From NCBI RefSeq assembly GCF_040111675.1, contig NZ_CP157794.1, positions 3,555,501-3,619,500 on the forward strand: a stretch of 64,000 nucleotides of DNA, given 5' to 3'. The notes beneath the pieces were generated by a model, which was not told the DNA's origin, did not search any database, and worked only from the letters and a program-made list of their open reading frames with translations. Position 1 is the first letter of the stretch. Every line of letters starts with the position of its first letter. Origin of the DNA: Salinarimonas sp. (GTDB lineage Bacteria; Pseudomonadota; Alphaproteobacteria; Rhizobiales; Beijerinckiaceae). Shown here one piece after another: positions 8,621 to 16,607 of the stretch. The position numbers and the translations under genes are program-made.

Positions 8621-9157
8621 TCACAGGGAAAGCCCCGTAACACCTGACATATGCATCCAGTTCCCGGCCAAGGCAACAGTGACACTCCCGATAGGGTGTG
8701 CCCGAAGCCCGTCGACGATGCCACGAGCATATTGCCGATCTGTTGCATTGCCAAGGTAGACTCGCACGGTGTCGGCCTTCAGCTCCGACTGAGCGAGCCG
8801 GATCGCCCCCGTGATGTACGCGTACGTGAACTCGGCGAGGAGATCGGGGTCGAGATCGGTCTCGTACCGCGGGCTCAGCGTGTTCCAAACGAGACGCACC
8901 TCCGCGTGGGGGCTTCCTGAAAGCTTATGGTTGACATGTGTAAAGGCCTCGTACACCGGGCCCTCGCCACCGTCTCGCACGAGACCGTAGATCCCGTATC
9001 GTGGATCTGGAGGGCTCTCGTTCACGATGCTCCGCGCGTGCTGCAGCTGTGGCTCGGCATGCTCGCGGAAAAGCTCGTTCTCATCGAGGAACGGCGCCCA
9101 TTGGTCCCACAGGACGTCGAAACATCGACTGGTCAAGCGTCTGAGAGTCAGCGTCAT
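8621..9157 (-). CDS. Unrecognised 178-aa protein, possibly GNAT-like
   Basis: A soluble protein of 178 residues starting MTLTLRRLTSRCFDVLWDQW. Several features resemble a GNAT fold: a strand-like YGIYGLVRDG segment, the HAEVRLVWNTLSP strand, a long helix (LLAEFTYAYITGAIRLAQ) and a final VRVYLGNATDRQYARGIVDGL part. A clear acetyl-CoA Q/RxxGxG/A loop is not visible, so the assignment is weak. It has lower GC than its neighbours and stands alone between sco and the glycosyltransferase, suggesting an acquired accessory gene. Function unknown. Confidence 0.6.
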   Translation of the reverse strand: MTLTLRRLTSRCFDVLWDQWAPFLDENELFREHAEPQLQHARSIVNESPPDPRYGIYGLVRDGGEGPVYEAFTHVNHKLSGSPHAEVRLVWNTLSPRYETDLDPDLLAEFTYAYITGAIRLAQSELKADTVRVYLGNATDRQYARGIVDGLRAHPIGSVTVALAGNWMHMSGVTGLSL

Positions 9158-9276
9158 ATCAATCCGTCTCGGTGAATGTCACGTCGCATCGCGCAACGGT
9201 GATCCGCGTCGAGCGCCACCATTGAATTGTCTCATGCGATTTCTTCCGACAGTTCTAGACCTCAATTTGAAAGCCC

Positions 9277-11226
9277 CTACTCCGCCGGCATCTTCCCCGG
9301 AGCATCGCCCTTTCGCGCATCGCCCTTTCGTGCGCCGCGGCGTCGTTTCGGGGCGGGGGCGAGGCCGTGGGCGGTCTTGTGCCAGTGGTGGGGGCGGTGC
9401 AGGAGGTCGAAGAGGCCGCGCCAGGCGCCGACGCTGACGCCGAAGAAGTAGACCGGGAGCAGCGGCACGAGCCGGAGCAGGTCGAGGCGGCGGCGCCGGC
9501 GCAGGCCCTCGACGACGACCGCGACCGCGCCGAGGAAGCCGAACCCGAACGTCGTCGTCGCCAGGGTCGCCGCCACCAGCACGACCGGGTCGCGGACGTG
9601 CTCCAGCGGCGTGAGGTCGAGCCCCGCGATCGGCAGGCCGAGCATCGTCACGACGAGGGCCGCGAGGCTCAGCGGGAAGAGCAGCGCCGAGGCCACCGTG
9701 CCGCCGACGAAGAGCCAGGTGGCGCAAAGCCGCGCGAGCCCGAGCCGCCGCGCGGCGCCCAGCGGGTCGCGGGTATGGGTGATCATCGTCTGCATGTAGC
9801 CCTTCATCCAGCGGGAGCGCTGGCGCAACCACACGGAGAGCCTGGGCGGCGCCTCCTCCCAGGTTGTGGAGGGCAGGTCGGCCGTGCGCATCCCGAGCGC
9901 GGCGATGCGCAGGCCCATGTCGGCGTCCTCGGTGACGTTCCACGCGTCCCAGCCGCCGAGGCGGCGCAGGGCCGCGGTGCGGAAATGGTTGGAGGTGCCG
10001 CCGAGCGGGATCGGCAGGCCGAGCGCGAGGAGGCCGGGATTCACCACGTCGAACAGGGCCGCGTATTCGAGCTTGAACAGGATCGTCAGCGTGCTGTCCG
10101 CGCGTTCCCGGATGGACAGCCGCGCCTGCAGGCAGGCGAGGTCGGGCCCCGCGGCGGCGAAGGCGGCGGCGGCGAGGCGCAGCTGGTCGGGCTCCGGCGC
10201 GTCCTCCGCGTCGTAGACGACGGTGAGCTCGTCGCGCGCGAGCGGCAGGGCGGCGTTGAGCGCGCGGGGCTTCGTCGCCGGCGCGCCGGGCGGAACGGTG
10301 AGGATCTCGAAGCAGGACGGCAGGCGCAGGGCCCGCAGGGCGGCGCCTGTGCCGGGATCGTCGGCCTCGACCAGGAGCTTGATGTCGAGCTTCTCGCGCG
10401 GATAGTCGAGCCGCAGGATGTTGTCGCAGAGCTGCCGGGCCATCTTCGCCTCGTCGCGCAGGGGCACGAGGAGCGTATAGGTCGGCAGCGTGGAATCGGG
10501 CGCGCGGGGCGGCGATCGGCGGGGCTTCGTGCTCACGCGGATCGCGCAGGCGGCGAGGCGCAGCCAGGACAGGGCGAGAAAGACGAGCGAGGCCGCGAGC
10601 GCCGCCCAGGCGAAAGCGCCGTCGACGGCGAGACCGGCGACGAGCGCCACGACGGCGACGCCGAGGGCGATCGCGCCCTGCGCGCGGCTCGCCCCGCCGC
10701 GGCAGGAGAGATGCGGCGCGGTGCGGGCGAGCCCGTCGGCGGCCTCCTTCGCGATCTCGGGCCCGCAGCGGGCGAACACCGCCTCGCGCAGGGCGTCGGG
10801 CGTCGTCAGCGCCAGCGTCCCGGCGGCGCCGCGGCCCTGGGCCAGCAGCGCGGCGATCGCCGCCCCGCGCGGGGCGGCGACGAAGCGCGGCAGGCCGGGA
10901 CAGGGCTCGAGCGGCGCCATGCCGACGTCGAGCGCCGTGACCGGCCGCGTGCCCGCCGCGACCGCGACACGGCCGAGATAGGCGGCGCCGATCTCGTCCG
11001 CGAGCGCGCTGTAGAAGGTCTCCGGCGCGCACCAGCCGTTGGCGAGGAGCGCCGTCGCCGCCGGCTCGCCCGTCTCCCGCGCCCGCCGCGCCGCCCGGCG
11101 CAGATCGCCGGACGCGATCCCGCGTCCGGCGAGAAAGGCGATGTCCAGCGGCAAGCCCTCCCCCTTCGCGGCGCCGCCCTCCGGCGCCCCGTCCCCCGTT
11201 CCCTGCATTTTCGCCGTCCCCTTCAC
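9277..11226 (-). CDS. Membrane glycosyltransferase family 2 with N-terminal GspE/MshEN-like domain
   Basis: Large processive-type glycosyltransferase, 649 residues. Residues about 25-165 resemble the MshEN/type II secretion GspE N-terminal domain, with repeated FLAGRGIAS and ALTTPDALREAV segments. Two membrane helices follow (184-228), then the GT2 catalytic domain with DAED at 339-342, TEDAD at 432-436 and QRSRWMKG from 469. This is the D, DxD, D, Q(Q/R)xRW set of BcsA-like synthases. C-terminal membrane helices follow up to about 610, and a basic tail ends the protein. It probably makes or exports a surface polysaccharide. A start at residue 7 is also possible. Confidence 0.82.
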   Translation of the reverse strand: MKGTAKMQGTGDGAPEGGAAKGEGLPLDIAFLAGRGIASGDLRRAARRARETGEPAATALLANGWCAPETFYSALADEIGAAYLGRVAVAAGTRPVTALDVGMAPLEPCPGLPRFVAAPRGAAIAALLAQGRGAAGTLALTTPDALREAVFARCGPEIAKEAADGLARTAPHLSCRGGASRAQGAIALGVAVVALVAGLAVDGAFAWAALAASLVFLALSWLRLAACAIRVSTKPRRSPPRAPDSTLPTYTLLVPLRDEAKMARQLCDNILRLDYPREKLDIKLLVEADDPGTGAALRALRLPSCFEILTVPPGAPATKPRALNAALPLARDELTVVYDAEDAPEPDQLRLAAAAFAAAGPDLACLQARLSIRERADSTLTILFKLEYAALFDVVNPGLLALGLPIPLGGTSNHFRTAALRRLGGWDAWNVTEDADMGLRIAALGMRTADLPSTTWEEAPPRLSVWLRQRSRWMKGYMQTMITHTRDPLGAARRLGLARLCATWLFVGGTVASALLFPLSLAALVVTMLGLPIAGLDLTPLEHVRDPVVLVAATLATTTFGFGFLGAVAVVVEGLRRRRRLDLLRLVPLLPVYFFGVSVGAWRGLFDLLHRPHHWHKTAHGLAPAPKRRRGARKGDARKGDAPGKMPAE

Positions 11227-11423
11227 TTTTCGTTATGATTGCAATCAAGCAAGGCAGTCGACGGAAATCTACGCCATGGGGCGTGCGGGGCCGAGGTGAT
11301 TCGCGCGGGTGTATAGGGAGAGGGGAAGCAATTTCTGAGTCGAGGGGCTGCCAAAGCGCACTATTCGATTTTAGACTATTACAATTTCGTCTATTCGAGA
11401 ATCGCATCCACCTTCCGAATGCG
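11227..11423 (+). promoter_or_regulatory. Divergent regulatory region with repeated CTATTCGA
   Basis: A+T-rich DNA between the glycosyltransferase (minus) and the XRE regulator (plus). CTATTCGA occurs at 11361-11368 and again at 11391-11398, exactly 30 bp apart (about three helical turns), with a further GACTATT at 11374-11380. Repeats of this kind just upstream of an XRE gene are good candidates for the regulator's own operator. The role is inferred from position. Confidence 0.4.
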
Positions 11424-11699
11424 ATGAATCGAAAAAGCACGCACACCGCCGAATACGCCGAGATGCTGAAGCTTCTGGTCGAGGAGCGGAACGCCGTGCC
11501 CTTGACCCAGACCCAGCTGTCGGAGGTGTTGCCGTTTCCCCAGCCGGTGATCAGCAAGATCGAACGCGGCGAGCGCCGCCTCGACGTGATCGAGCTGCGC
11601 ATGTTCTGCACGGCGATCGGGATGACCTTGCCGGATTTCGTGCGGAAGCTGGAGGAGAGGCTGGAGCGGTTGCCCGCTCAGGAGGACGCAAGCGCGTGA
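11424..11699 (+). CDS. XRE-family helix-turn-helix regulator
   Basis: DNA-binding protein of 91 residues. The ATG at 11424 was chosen because the region before it is non-coding in composition. The HTH lies around residues 27-60: LTQTQLSEVLPFPQPVISKIE, then RGERRLDVIELRMFCTAIG, the standard Cro/C1 pattern with a strong recognition helix. No second domain is present. It lies 140 bp upstream of the DUF3800 gene on the same strand and may control it and itself. Confidence 0.85.
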   Translation: MNRKSTHTAEYAEMLKLLVEERNAVPLTQTQLSEVLPFPQPVISKIERGERRLDVIELRMFCTAIGMTLPDFVRKLEERLERLPAQEDASA

Positions 11700-11839
11700 G
11701 GCAGGCCGGCTCGAAGGGTGTTCAACGCGAGGGCGAGTCGGATGATTGCATTGATCTTTCAGCGCCGCCTTCGATTTTCCTTGCCAAATTGCTCCGCTTA
11801 TGACTCTAAATCGAAGATAGGCAGCAGGTGAGCTTTTCG

Positions 11840-12619
11840 ATGTATCGGCTGTATGTTGATGAAGTTGGCACCGACGACATGGGTGCCGTCGAGAACGATG
11901 ATCACCGTTATCTGAGCCTCACTGGCGTGGCTATGACACTCGAGGCCGCCAGGGATGACCTCGGCCCGAAATTCAATTGGGTCAAAAGCACGATCTTTGA
12001 GCATGACCCTGACAATCCGATCATCTTTCACCGCCGCAAAATCGTTCAGCGAAAAGAAAGCTTCGGCGCTTTGAACGACTTGAGAAAGGCAGATCTATTC
12101 GACCGCGCGATGATGAAAATTATTCGTCAGTGCGATTACACGGTTATCACGGCAATAATAGACAAATTGGATGCATCCAAAAGAGAAAGATGGAGAGAGA
12201 AGCATCCCTATCACTACTTAATGCAGATTCTTGTAGAGAAATTTGCCCGTTTTTTGGTTAGAAAAGACAGTTTTGGAGATATTATGCCAGAGGGTCGAAA
12301 GGGCAAGAAAGACGCAGCGCTTCAGGAGGCTTATGAGACCGTAAGAACTCAAGGGAACTATTATTTTCCTCCGGAACAAATATGCTATCGAATTCCGTCC
12401 CAAAAACTAAAATTCCGATATAAGCAAGACAATGTCGCCGGACTTCAGCTAGCTGACCTCTTAGCCCATCCGAGCCACATGTACATCCGCTCCACCCGTG
12501 GCCACCCGGTCTCCCTTGGCAGATACGCAAGACAGGTAGCAACAGTCCTCGTCCAAAGCAAATACGACAGATCAACCACCGGTAAGATACACGGATACGG
12601 TATCAAGTTCCTGCCTTGA
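11840..12619 (+). CDS. DUF3800 domain protein
   Basis: A protein of 259 residues starting MYRLYVDEVGTDDMG, the DUF3800 N-terminal strand with its conserved Asp-Glu. Other hallmarks are FHRRKI, the mid-protein MPEGRKGKKDAAL helix and the C-terminal GLQLADLLAHP motif. The acidic residues suggest an RNase H-like nuclease fold, which is an inference from the family. AGGTGAG lies 8 bp before the ATG at 11840; a GTG at 11828 is less likely. The gene is clearly lower in GC than the surrounding genome. DUF3800 genes are frequent in mobile and defence-rich regions, so acquisition is likely. Confidence 0.85.
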   Translation: MYRLYVDEVGTDDMGAVENDDHRYLSLTGVAMTLEAARDDLGPKFNWVKSTIFEHDPDNPIIFHRRKIVQRKESFGALNDLRKADLFDRAMMKIIRQCDYTVITAIIDKLDASKRERWREKHPYHYLMQILVEKFARFLVRKDSFGDIMPEGRKGKKDAALQEAYETVRTQGNYYFPPEQICYRIPSQKLKFRYKQDNVAGLQLADLLAHPSHMYIRSTRGHPVSLGRYARQVATVLVQSKYDRSTTGKIHGYGIKFLP

Positions 12620-12921
12620 AAACAAAAACGGGGCCAGAGGCCCCGTTCGATGGATTAATGTACCATCTACTACCGACCGCCGTAGCATCGGATTGCTTTT
12701 CAGAATAGGGTGTCCGATTGAGTCTGTCAAGCATGAGTCATGCCTTGTAAGACAATGTCGTCTCACGGTCAAATTCGTATAAAAGCGATTTAAGTGCTCG
12801 TAGCTTGATGGCAGCGCCTAACAGCAGCGGCGAGCGGCGGAGTCGCGACAGATCTGGAATCCGCTTTGACCCGCGCCCCGCGACAGGGCACCTTGCCGCC
12901 GTCCCCACCGGAGCGTCCCTC
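12620..12921. other. Intergenic region after DUF3800, with a hairpin at 12629-12647
   Basis: ACGGGGCC, loop AGA, GGCCCCGT forms a perfect 8-bp stem ten bases after the DUF3800 stop. The A-run before it becomes a T-run on the minus strand, so it can end transcription from either side. The rest, to the solute-binding gene, is A+T-richer up to about 12790 and shows no gene I can support. Confidence 0.6.
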
Positions 12922-13890
12922 GTGCCTCATCCCGCCGGCCGCGTCCTCGCCGGGCTCGTGCTCCTCGCCCTCGCCGCCCTGCCCGCCGCCGGGCAGGAGG
13001 CGCCGCCCGTCGAGCCGCCCGCCTCCCCCATCGCGCCCGTGCTCGAGCCGGCGGCGCCCTCTCCCACCACGCCCTCCCCCGCGACGCCGTCTCCCGCGAC
13101 GCCCCCCTCCCCCGATCTCGGCCTGCCCGAGCCGGTGATCCCGAACTTCTGGGATCCGCGGGCGCCGCGGGAGGCGCCCGAGATCCTGCCGGGGCGGACG
13201 GTGCGGTTCCTGACGAGCGGGGACTTCCCGCCCATGCACTTCATCGGCGCGGACGGGGCGCCCACCGGCTTCGTGGTGGAATTGGCCCGGGCGGCCTGCG
13301 CGGAGGCGGGCGTGACCTGCACCATCCAGGTGCGGCCCTTCCCCGGCCTCCTGCCCGCCCTCGATGGCGGCGACGGCGACGCGCTCGCCGCCGCGATCCG
13401 CACCACCGGGGACCTGCGCGAGCGCCACGCGGCGACCGCCCCCTTCTTCCGCTTTCCCGCCCGCCTCGCCGTGGCCCGGGCCGACGCGGCCGATTTCGCG
13501 CTCGACGACGTCGCGGACGCGCGCGTGGCGGTCGTCTCCGGCACGGCGCACGAGGCCTATGTCGCGACCTTCTGGCCGGAGGCCGAGCGGGTTGCGTTCG
13601 AGACGCTCGGCGCGGCGCAGGAGGCCCTGCGGGAGGGCGCGGTCGACCTCCTCTTCGCCGACGGGCTGGCGCTCGCTTTGTGGATCGGCGGGCGGGCGTC
13701 GGAGGAATGCTGCACCTTCGCGTCCGGCCCCTTCCTCGACAGCCGCTTCTTCGGCGAGGGCGTCGGCTTCGTCTTCCGCCCCGCCGACCTGCGCCTCGCC
13801 CAGGCCTTCGACGCGGCGCTGGCGCGGCTGTGGGAAGAGGGCACCTATGCGGAGATCTATCTGCGGTTCTTCCCGGTGAGCCCGTTCTGA
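12922..13890 (+). CDS. Orphan extracellular solute-binding protein (family 3)
   Basis: Periplasmic binding protein of about 322 residues, similar to polar amino-acid binding proteins. The GTG at 12922 was preferred over an ATG at 12805 because it puts a signal peptide (HPAGRVLAGLVLLALAALPA) at the N terminus. A proline-rich linker follows, with repeats of TPSPA, and then the SBP3 domain: VRFLTSGDFPPMHFIGADG, GFVVELARAACAEAG, AVVSGTAHEAYV and a final LWEEGTYAEIYLRFF. No permease or ATPase gene accompanies it. The ligand is unknown. Confidence 0.8.
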   Translation: MPHPAGRVLAGLVLLALAALPAAGQEAPPVEPPASPIAPVLEPAAPSPTTPSPATPSPATPPSPDLGLPEPVIPNFWDPRAPREAPEILPGRTVRFLTSGDFPPMHFIGADGAPTGFVVELARAACAEAGVTCTIQVRPFPGLLPALDGGDGDALAAAIRTTGDLRERHAATAPFFRFPARLAVARADAADFALDDVADARVAVVSGTAHEAYVATFWPEAERVAFETLGAAQEALREGAVDLLFADGLALALWIGGRASEECCTFASGPFLDSRFFGEGVGFVFRPADLRLAQAFDAALARLWEEGTYAEIYLRFFPVSPF

Positions 13891-13990
13891 GGGGCAGGCG
13901 AGCAGGCGCACGCTCTTTCCGGTCAGGGCGCCGGCGCCCTCGCTACCGTGGAGCGCATGCCTACGATCAGGACGACGGTGGCGCCATCCG

Positions 13991-14180
13991 CTGTCATCCC
14001 CGGCCGGAGCGCCGAAGGCGCGCAGGGGAAGGGGACCCAGCGCGACTTGTCGCGCCGAAGGCGCTCATTGCGGCGGCGACCAGCCGCCTGGTCGGCGGCA
14101 GCAGTGCGCCTGCAGCGCGTCATTCTTGCGCTGGGTCCCCTTCCCCTGCGCCGCTACGCGGCTCCGGCCGGGGATGACAG
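13991..14180. repeat. Long imperfect inverted repeat (REP/palindrome type)
   Basis: The left arm begins CTGTCATCCCCGGCCGGAGC at 13991 and runs to about 14043. The right arm, 14128-14180, is its near complement and ends GGCCGGGGATGACAG. Both arms contain GGGGAAGGGGACCCAGCGC or its complement. The spacer holds further small dyads. It separates the solute-binding gene and the TRAP permease, which converge, so the transcript could also fold as a terminator. A shorter palindrome with the same ATCCCCGGCC core lies at 33164-33189. Confidence 0.75.
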
Positions 14181-14195
14181 GGGTTCGCGCCCCCC

Positions 14196-16448
14196 TCAAT
14201 CCGCCCCGCGCACCGGTACGGCCGCCGGGGCGTCCGCGCGGGGGCTGAAGGTCTTCTGGACGAAGAAGATCGCCGCCGCGAGGCCCACCCCGATGGCGTC
14301 GGTCACGAGGCCGCCCTCGATCATGAACAGGGCCGCCACCGCGAGCAGCACGCGCATGTACCAGGGCGAGCGGCCGCCGAGGAACCAGCCCTGCACGGCC
14401 GACGAGAGCAGGAACACGCCCACCACCGCCGTGACCAGCGCCCGGCCGATCTCGAGCGTGGTGCCGTCCATCAGGAGCGCGTTGTTGTAGAAGAACATGA
14501 ACGGCACGATGAAGGCCGCGATGCCGATCTTGAAGGAGGCGACGGAGGTCTCCATGGCGTTCGCGCCCGAGATGCCCGCCGCCGCGTAGGAGGCGAGCGC
14601 CACCGGCGGCGTGATCGCCGAGACGACGGCGAAGTAGAACACGAAGAAATGCGCCGTCAGCATCGGGATGCCGAGCTCGACGAGGCCCGGCGCCACGACC
14701 GACGCCGCCACCGCGTAGGCCGCCGTGGTGGGCATGCCCATGCCGAGCAGGATCGAGATCAGCATGGCGAAGACCATGGCGAGGAGCTGCGAGGCCTCCG
14801 CCAGCCCGAGCAGCAGGTTCGAGAAGCGCGCGCCCACCCCGGTGAGCGAGATCACGCCGACGATGATGCCGGCGCAGGCGCAGACCGCGATGATCTGGAT
14901 CGACATCACGCCCGCGAGCTCGAGCGCCTTGACGATAGCGCGCGGCCCCATGCGGTTGGGCGTGAGCCAGCTCACCACGGCCGCCGAGACGATGGCGAGG
15001 GTGCCGGCGCGGATCACCGAATAGCCCATGAACAGGGCCACGATCAGGATGATGATCGGGACGAAGAGGTAGACCCGCTTCACCATCGAGCGGAAGGTCG
15101 GGATCTCGTCGTCGCGCATGCCGCGCATGCCGAGCTTCGCCGCCTCGAAATCCACCATGAAGTAGATCGAGACGAAGTAGAGGATCGCCGGGATCACGGC
15201 GGCGATGGCGATCTCGGTGTAGGGGATGCCGGTGATCTCGGCCATGATGAAGGCGCCGGCGCCCATGATCGGCGGCATGATCTGCCCGCCCGTGGAGGCC
15301 GCGGCCTCCACCGCGCCGGCGGTCTTCTTGTGGTAGCCGACCTTCTTCATCAGCGGGATGGTGAGCGAGCCCGTCGCCACGACGTTGCCGGCCGAGGTGC
15401 CGTTGATCATGCCCATCAGGCCGGATGCGAAGATCGCGACCTTGGCCGGCCCGCCCCGCGCGCGGCCCGCCACCGCGAAGGCGAAGTTGACGAAGTAGTC
15501 GCCCACCTTCGAGGCCTGGAGGAAGGCCGCGAAGATGATGAACAGGATGATGTAGGTGGACGACACCGCCGTCGTCGGGCCGAGGATGCCGGCGTCGGTG
15601 TAGACCTGCGAGAAGAAGCGCTGCCAGGTGATGGCCGGCGCCTCCAGGAAGCCCGGCAGGTAGGGCCCGGCGAAGACGTAGGCCAGGAACACGGCCGAGA
15701 TGATCACGAGCGCGAGACCGGCCACGCGGCGGGTGAGCTCCATGATCAAGAGCGTGCCGGCCACCGCCGCGAGCGAGATCCCGATCGGCGCGAAGGGCGT
15801 GCCGGTCGAGTTGCGCATCAGCGTGCCGTAGATGGTGATGAGATAGGCGGCCACCGCGAAGCCGCAGACGGCGAGCACCACGTCGAGCGCGGTGAAGCGC
15901 GCGCGCTCGCGCTTGTGGAACCACGAGAGCACGATGCAGCCGACCGTCGCGAAGAGCAGCGGCGCGCCGAAGAGCCAAGTCTCGCGGAACTTGATGCCGG
16001 CGTCGAGGCCGTTCCACATCACGCCGCCGGCGATCTGGACGGCGAAGGAGATCGCGACGCCGAGCGCGAACAGGGCCGGCAGCAGCAGCGCCCAGCCCAT
16101 GTATTCGAGCACCCGGGTCTCCCCGCGGCGCTCCTCGGCGAAGGCGCCGCCGGCGAAGAGCAGGAAGCCGAGCGCCAGCGCGCCGGCGACGTGGACGATG
16201 CGGAAGTTCCAGGTCTCCATAGGGAAGGTGGGGAGGAAGGGGATGCGGATCCCGGTCCAGTCCGAGATCGACAGGCCGTTGAGCGCGGCGAGGTGGAAGC
16301 CGGCATAGATCGTCGCGAGGGTCGCGATGACGTAGTAGAGCCGGCCGGTATAGAGGCGGCGGTTCGACTCGATCGGCTCCTCGTCGACGCCCTCCGCGAC
16401 GATCAGGTCGTCGCGGGCCTCGTCCGCCGTCTTCGCGCGCTCGGTCAT
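14196..16448 (-). CDS. TRAP transporter permease, fused 4TM/12TM (TAXI type)
   Basis: Polytopic inner-membrane protein of about 750 residues that moves substrate with Na+ or H+ symport. The ATG at 16448 follows GGAGGA; the longer frame adds 21 basic residues without a ribosome site. The N-terminal third has several helices like a fused DctQ-type small subunit. The rest is a DctM-type large subunit, with GLMGMINGTSAGNVVATGS, the GGQIMPPIMGAGAFIMAEI motif and GMGMPTTAAYAVAASVVAPG. Fused permeases of this form work with TAXI binding proteins, and one lies just upstream. The substrate is not known; C4-dicarboxylates and glutamate occur in the group. Confidence 0.9.
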   Translation of the reverse strand: MTERAKTADEARDDLIVAEGVDEEPIESNRRLYTGRLYYVIATLATIYAGFHLAALNGLSISDWTGIRIPFLPTFPMETWNFRIVHVAGALALGFLLFAGGAFAEERRGETRVLEYMGWALLLPALFALGVAISFAVQIAGGVMWNGLDAGIKFRETWLFGAPLLFATVGCIVLSWFHKRERARFTALDVVLAVCGFAVAAYLITIYGTLMRNSTGTPFAPIGISLAAVAGTLLIMELTRRVAGLALVIISAVFLAYVFAGPYLPGFLEAPAITWQRFFSQVYTDAGILGPTTAVSSTYIILFIIFAAFLQASKVGDYFVNFAFAVAGRARGGPAKVAIFASGLMGMINGTSAGNVVATGSLTIPLMKKVGYHKKTAGAVEAAASTGGQIMPPIMGAGAFIMAEITGIPYTEIAIAAVIPAILYFVSIYFMVDFEAAKLGMRGMRDDEIPTFRSMVKRVYLFVPIIILIVALFMGYSVIRAGTLAIVSAAVVSWLTPNRMGPRAIVKALELAGVMSIQIIAVCACAGIIVGVISLTGVGARFSNLLLGLAEASQLLAMVFAMLISILLGMGMPTTAAYAVAASVVAPGLVELGIPMLTAHFFVFYFAVVSAITPPVALASYAAAGISGANAMETSVASFKIGIAAFIVPFMFFYNNALLMDGTTLEIGRALVTAVVGVFLLSSAVQGWFLGGRSPWYMRVLLAVAALFMIEGGLVTDAIGVGLAAAIFFVQKTFSPRADAPAAVPVRGAD

Positions 16449-16607
16449 CTCGTGGTCCTCCGGGCGCCGTTCCCGCGCCCTCCCCCGTTTGTCGCCGCGA
16501 CCCCGTCGCATGCGCGGCGACGACCGTCGAGAGGCGAAAGGACCGCACCCCGGCGTGCCGAGGCGCGGCCCTTCATCTTACCGCCTGCAGCGCGCGCGCA
16601 TAGCGCC

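Noticed and set aside
12572..12772. Minus-strand 66-codon frame after DUF3800
   Set aside because: It overlaps the DUF3800 3' end and hairpin, has no ribosome site and unlikely composition.
14065..16548. Long minus frame and 1046-codon plus frame over the TRAP permease
   Set aside because: Both are shadows of the permease gene; composition is rich in His/Arg/Asp with no membrane pattern.
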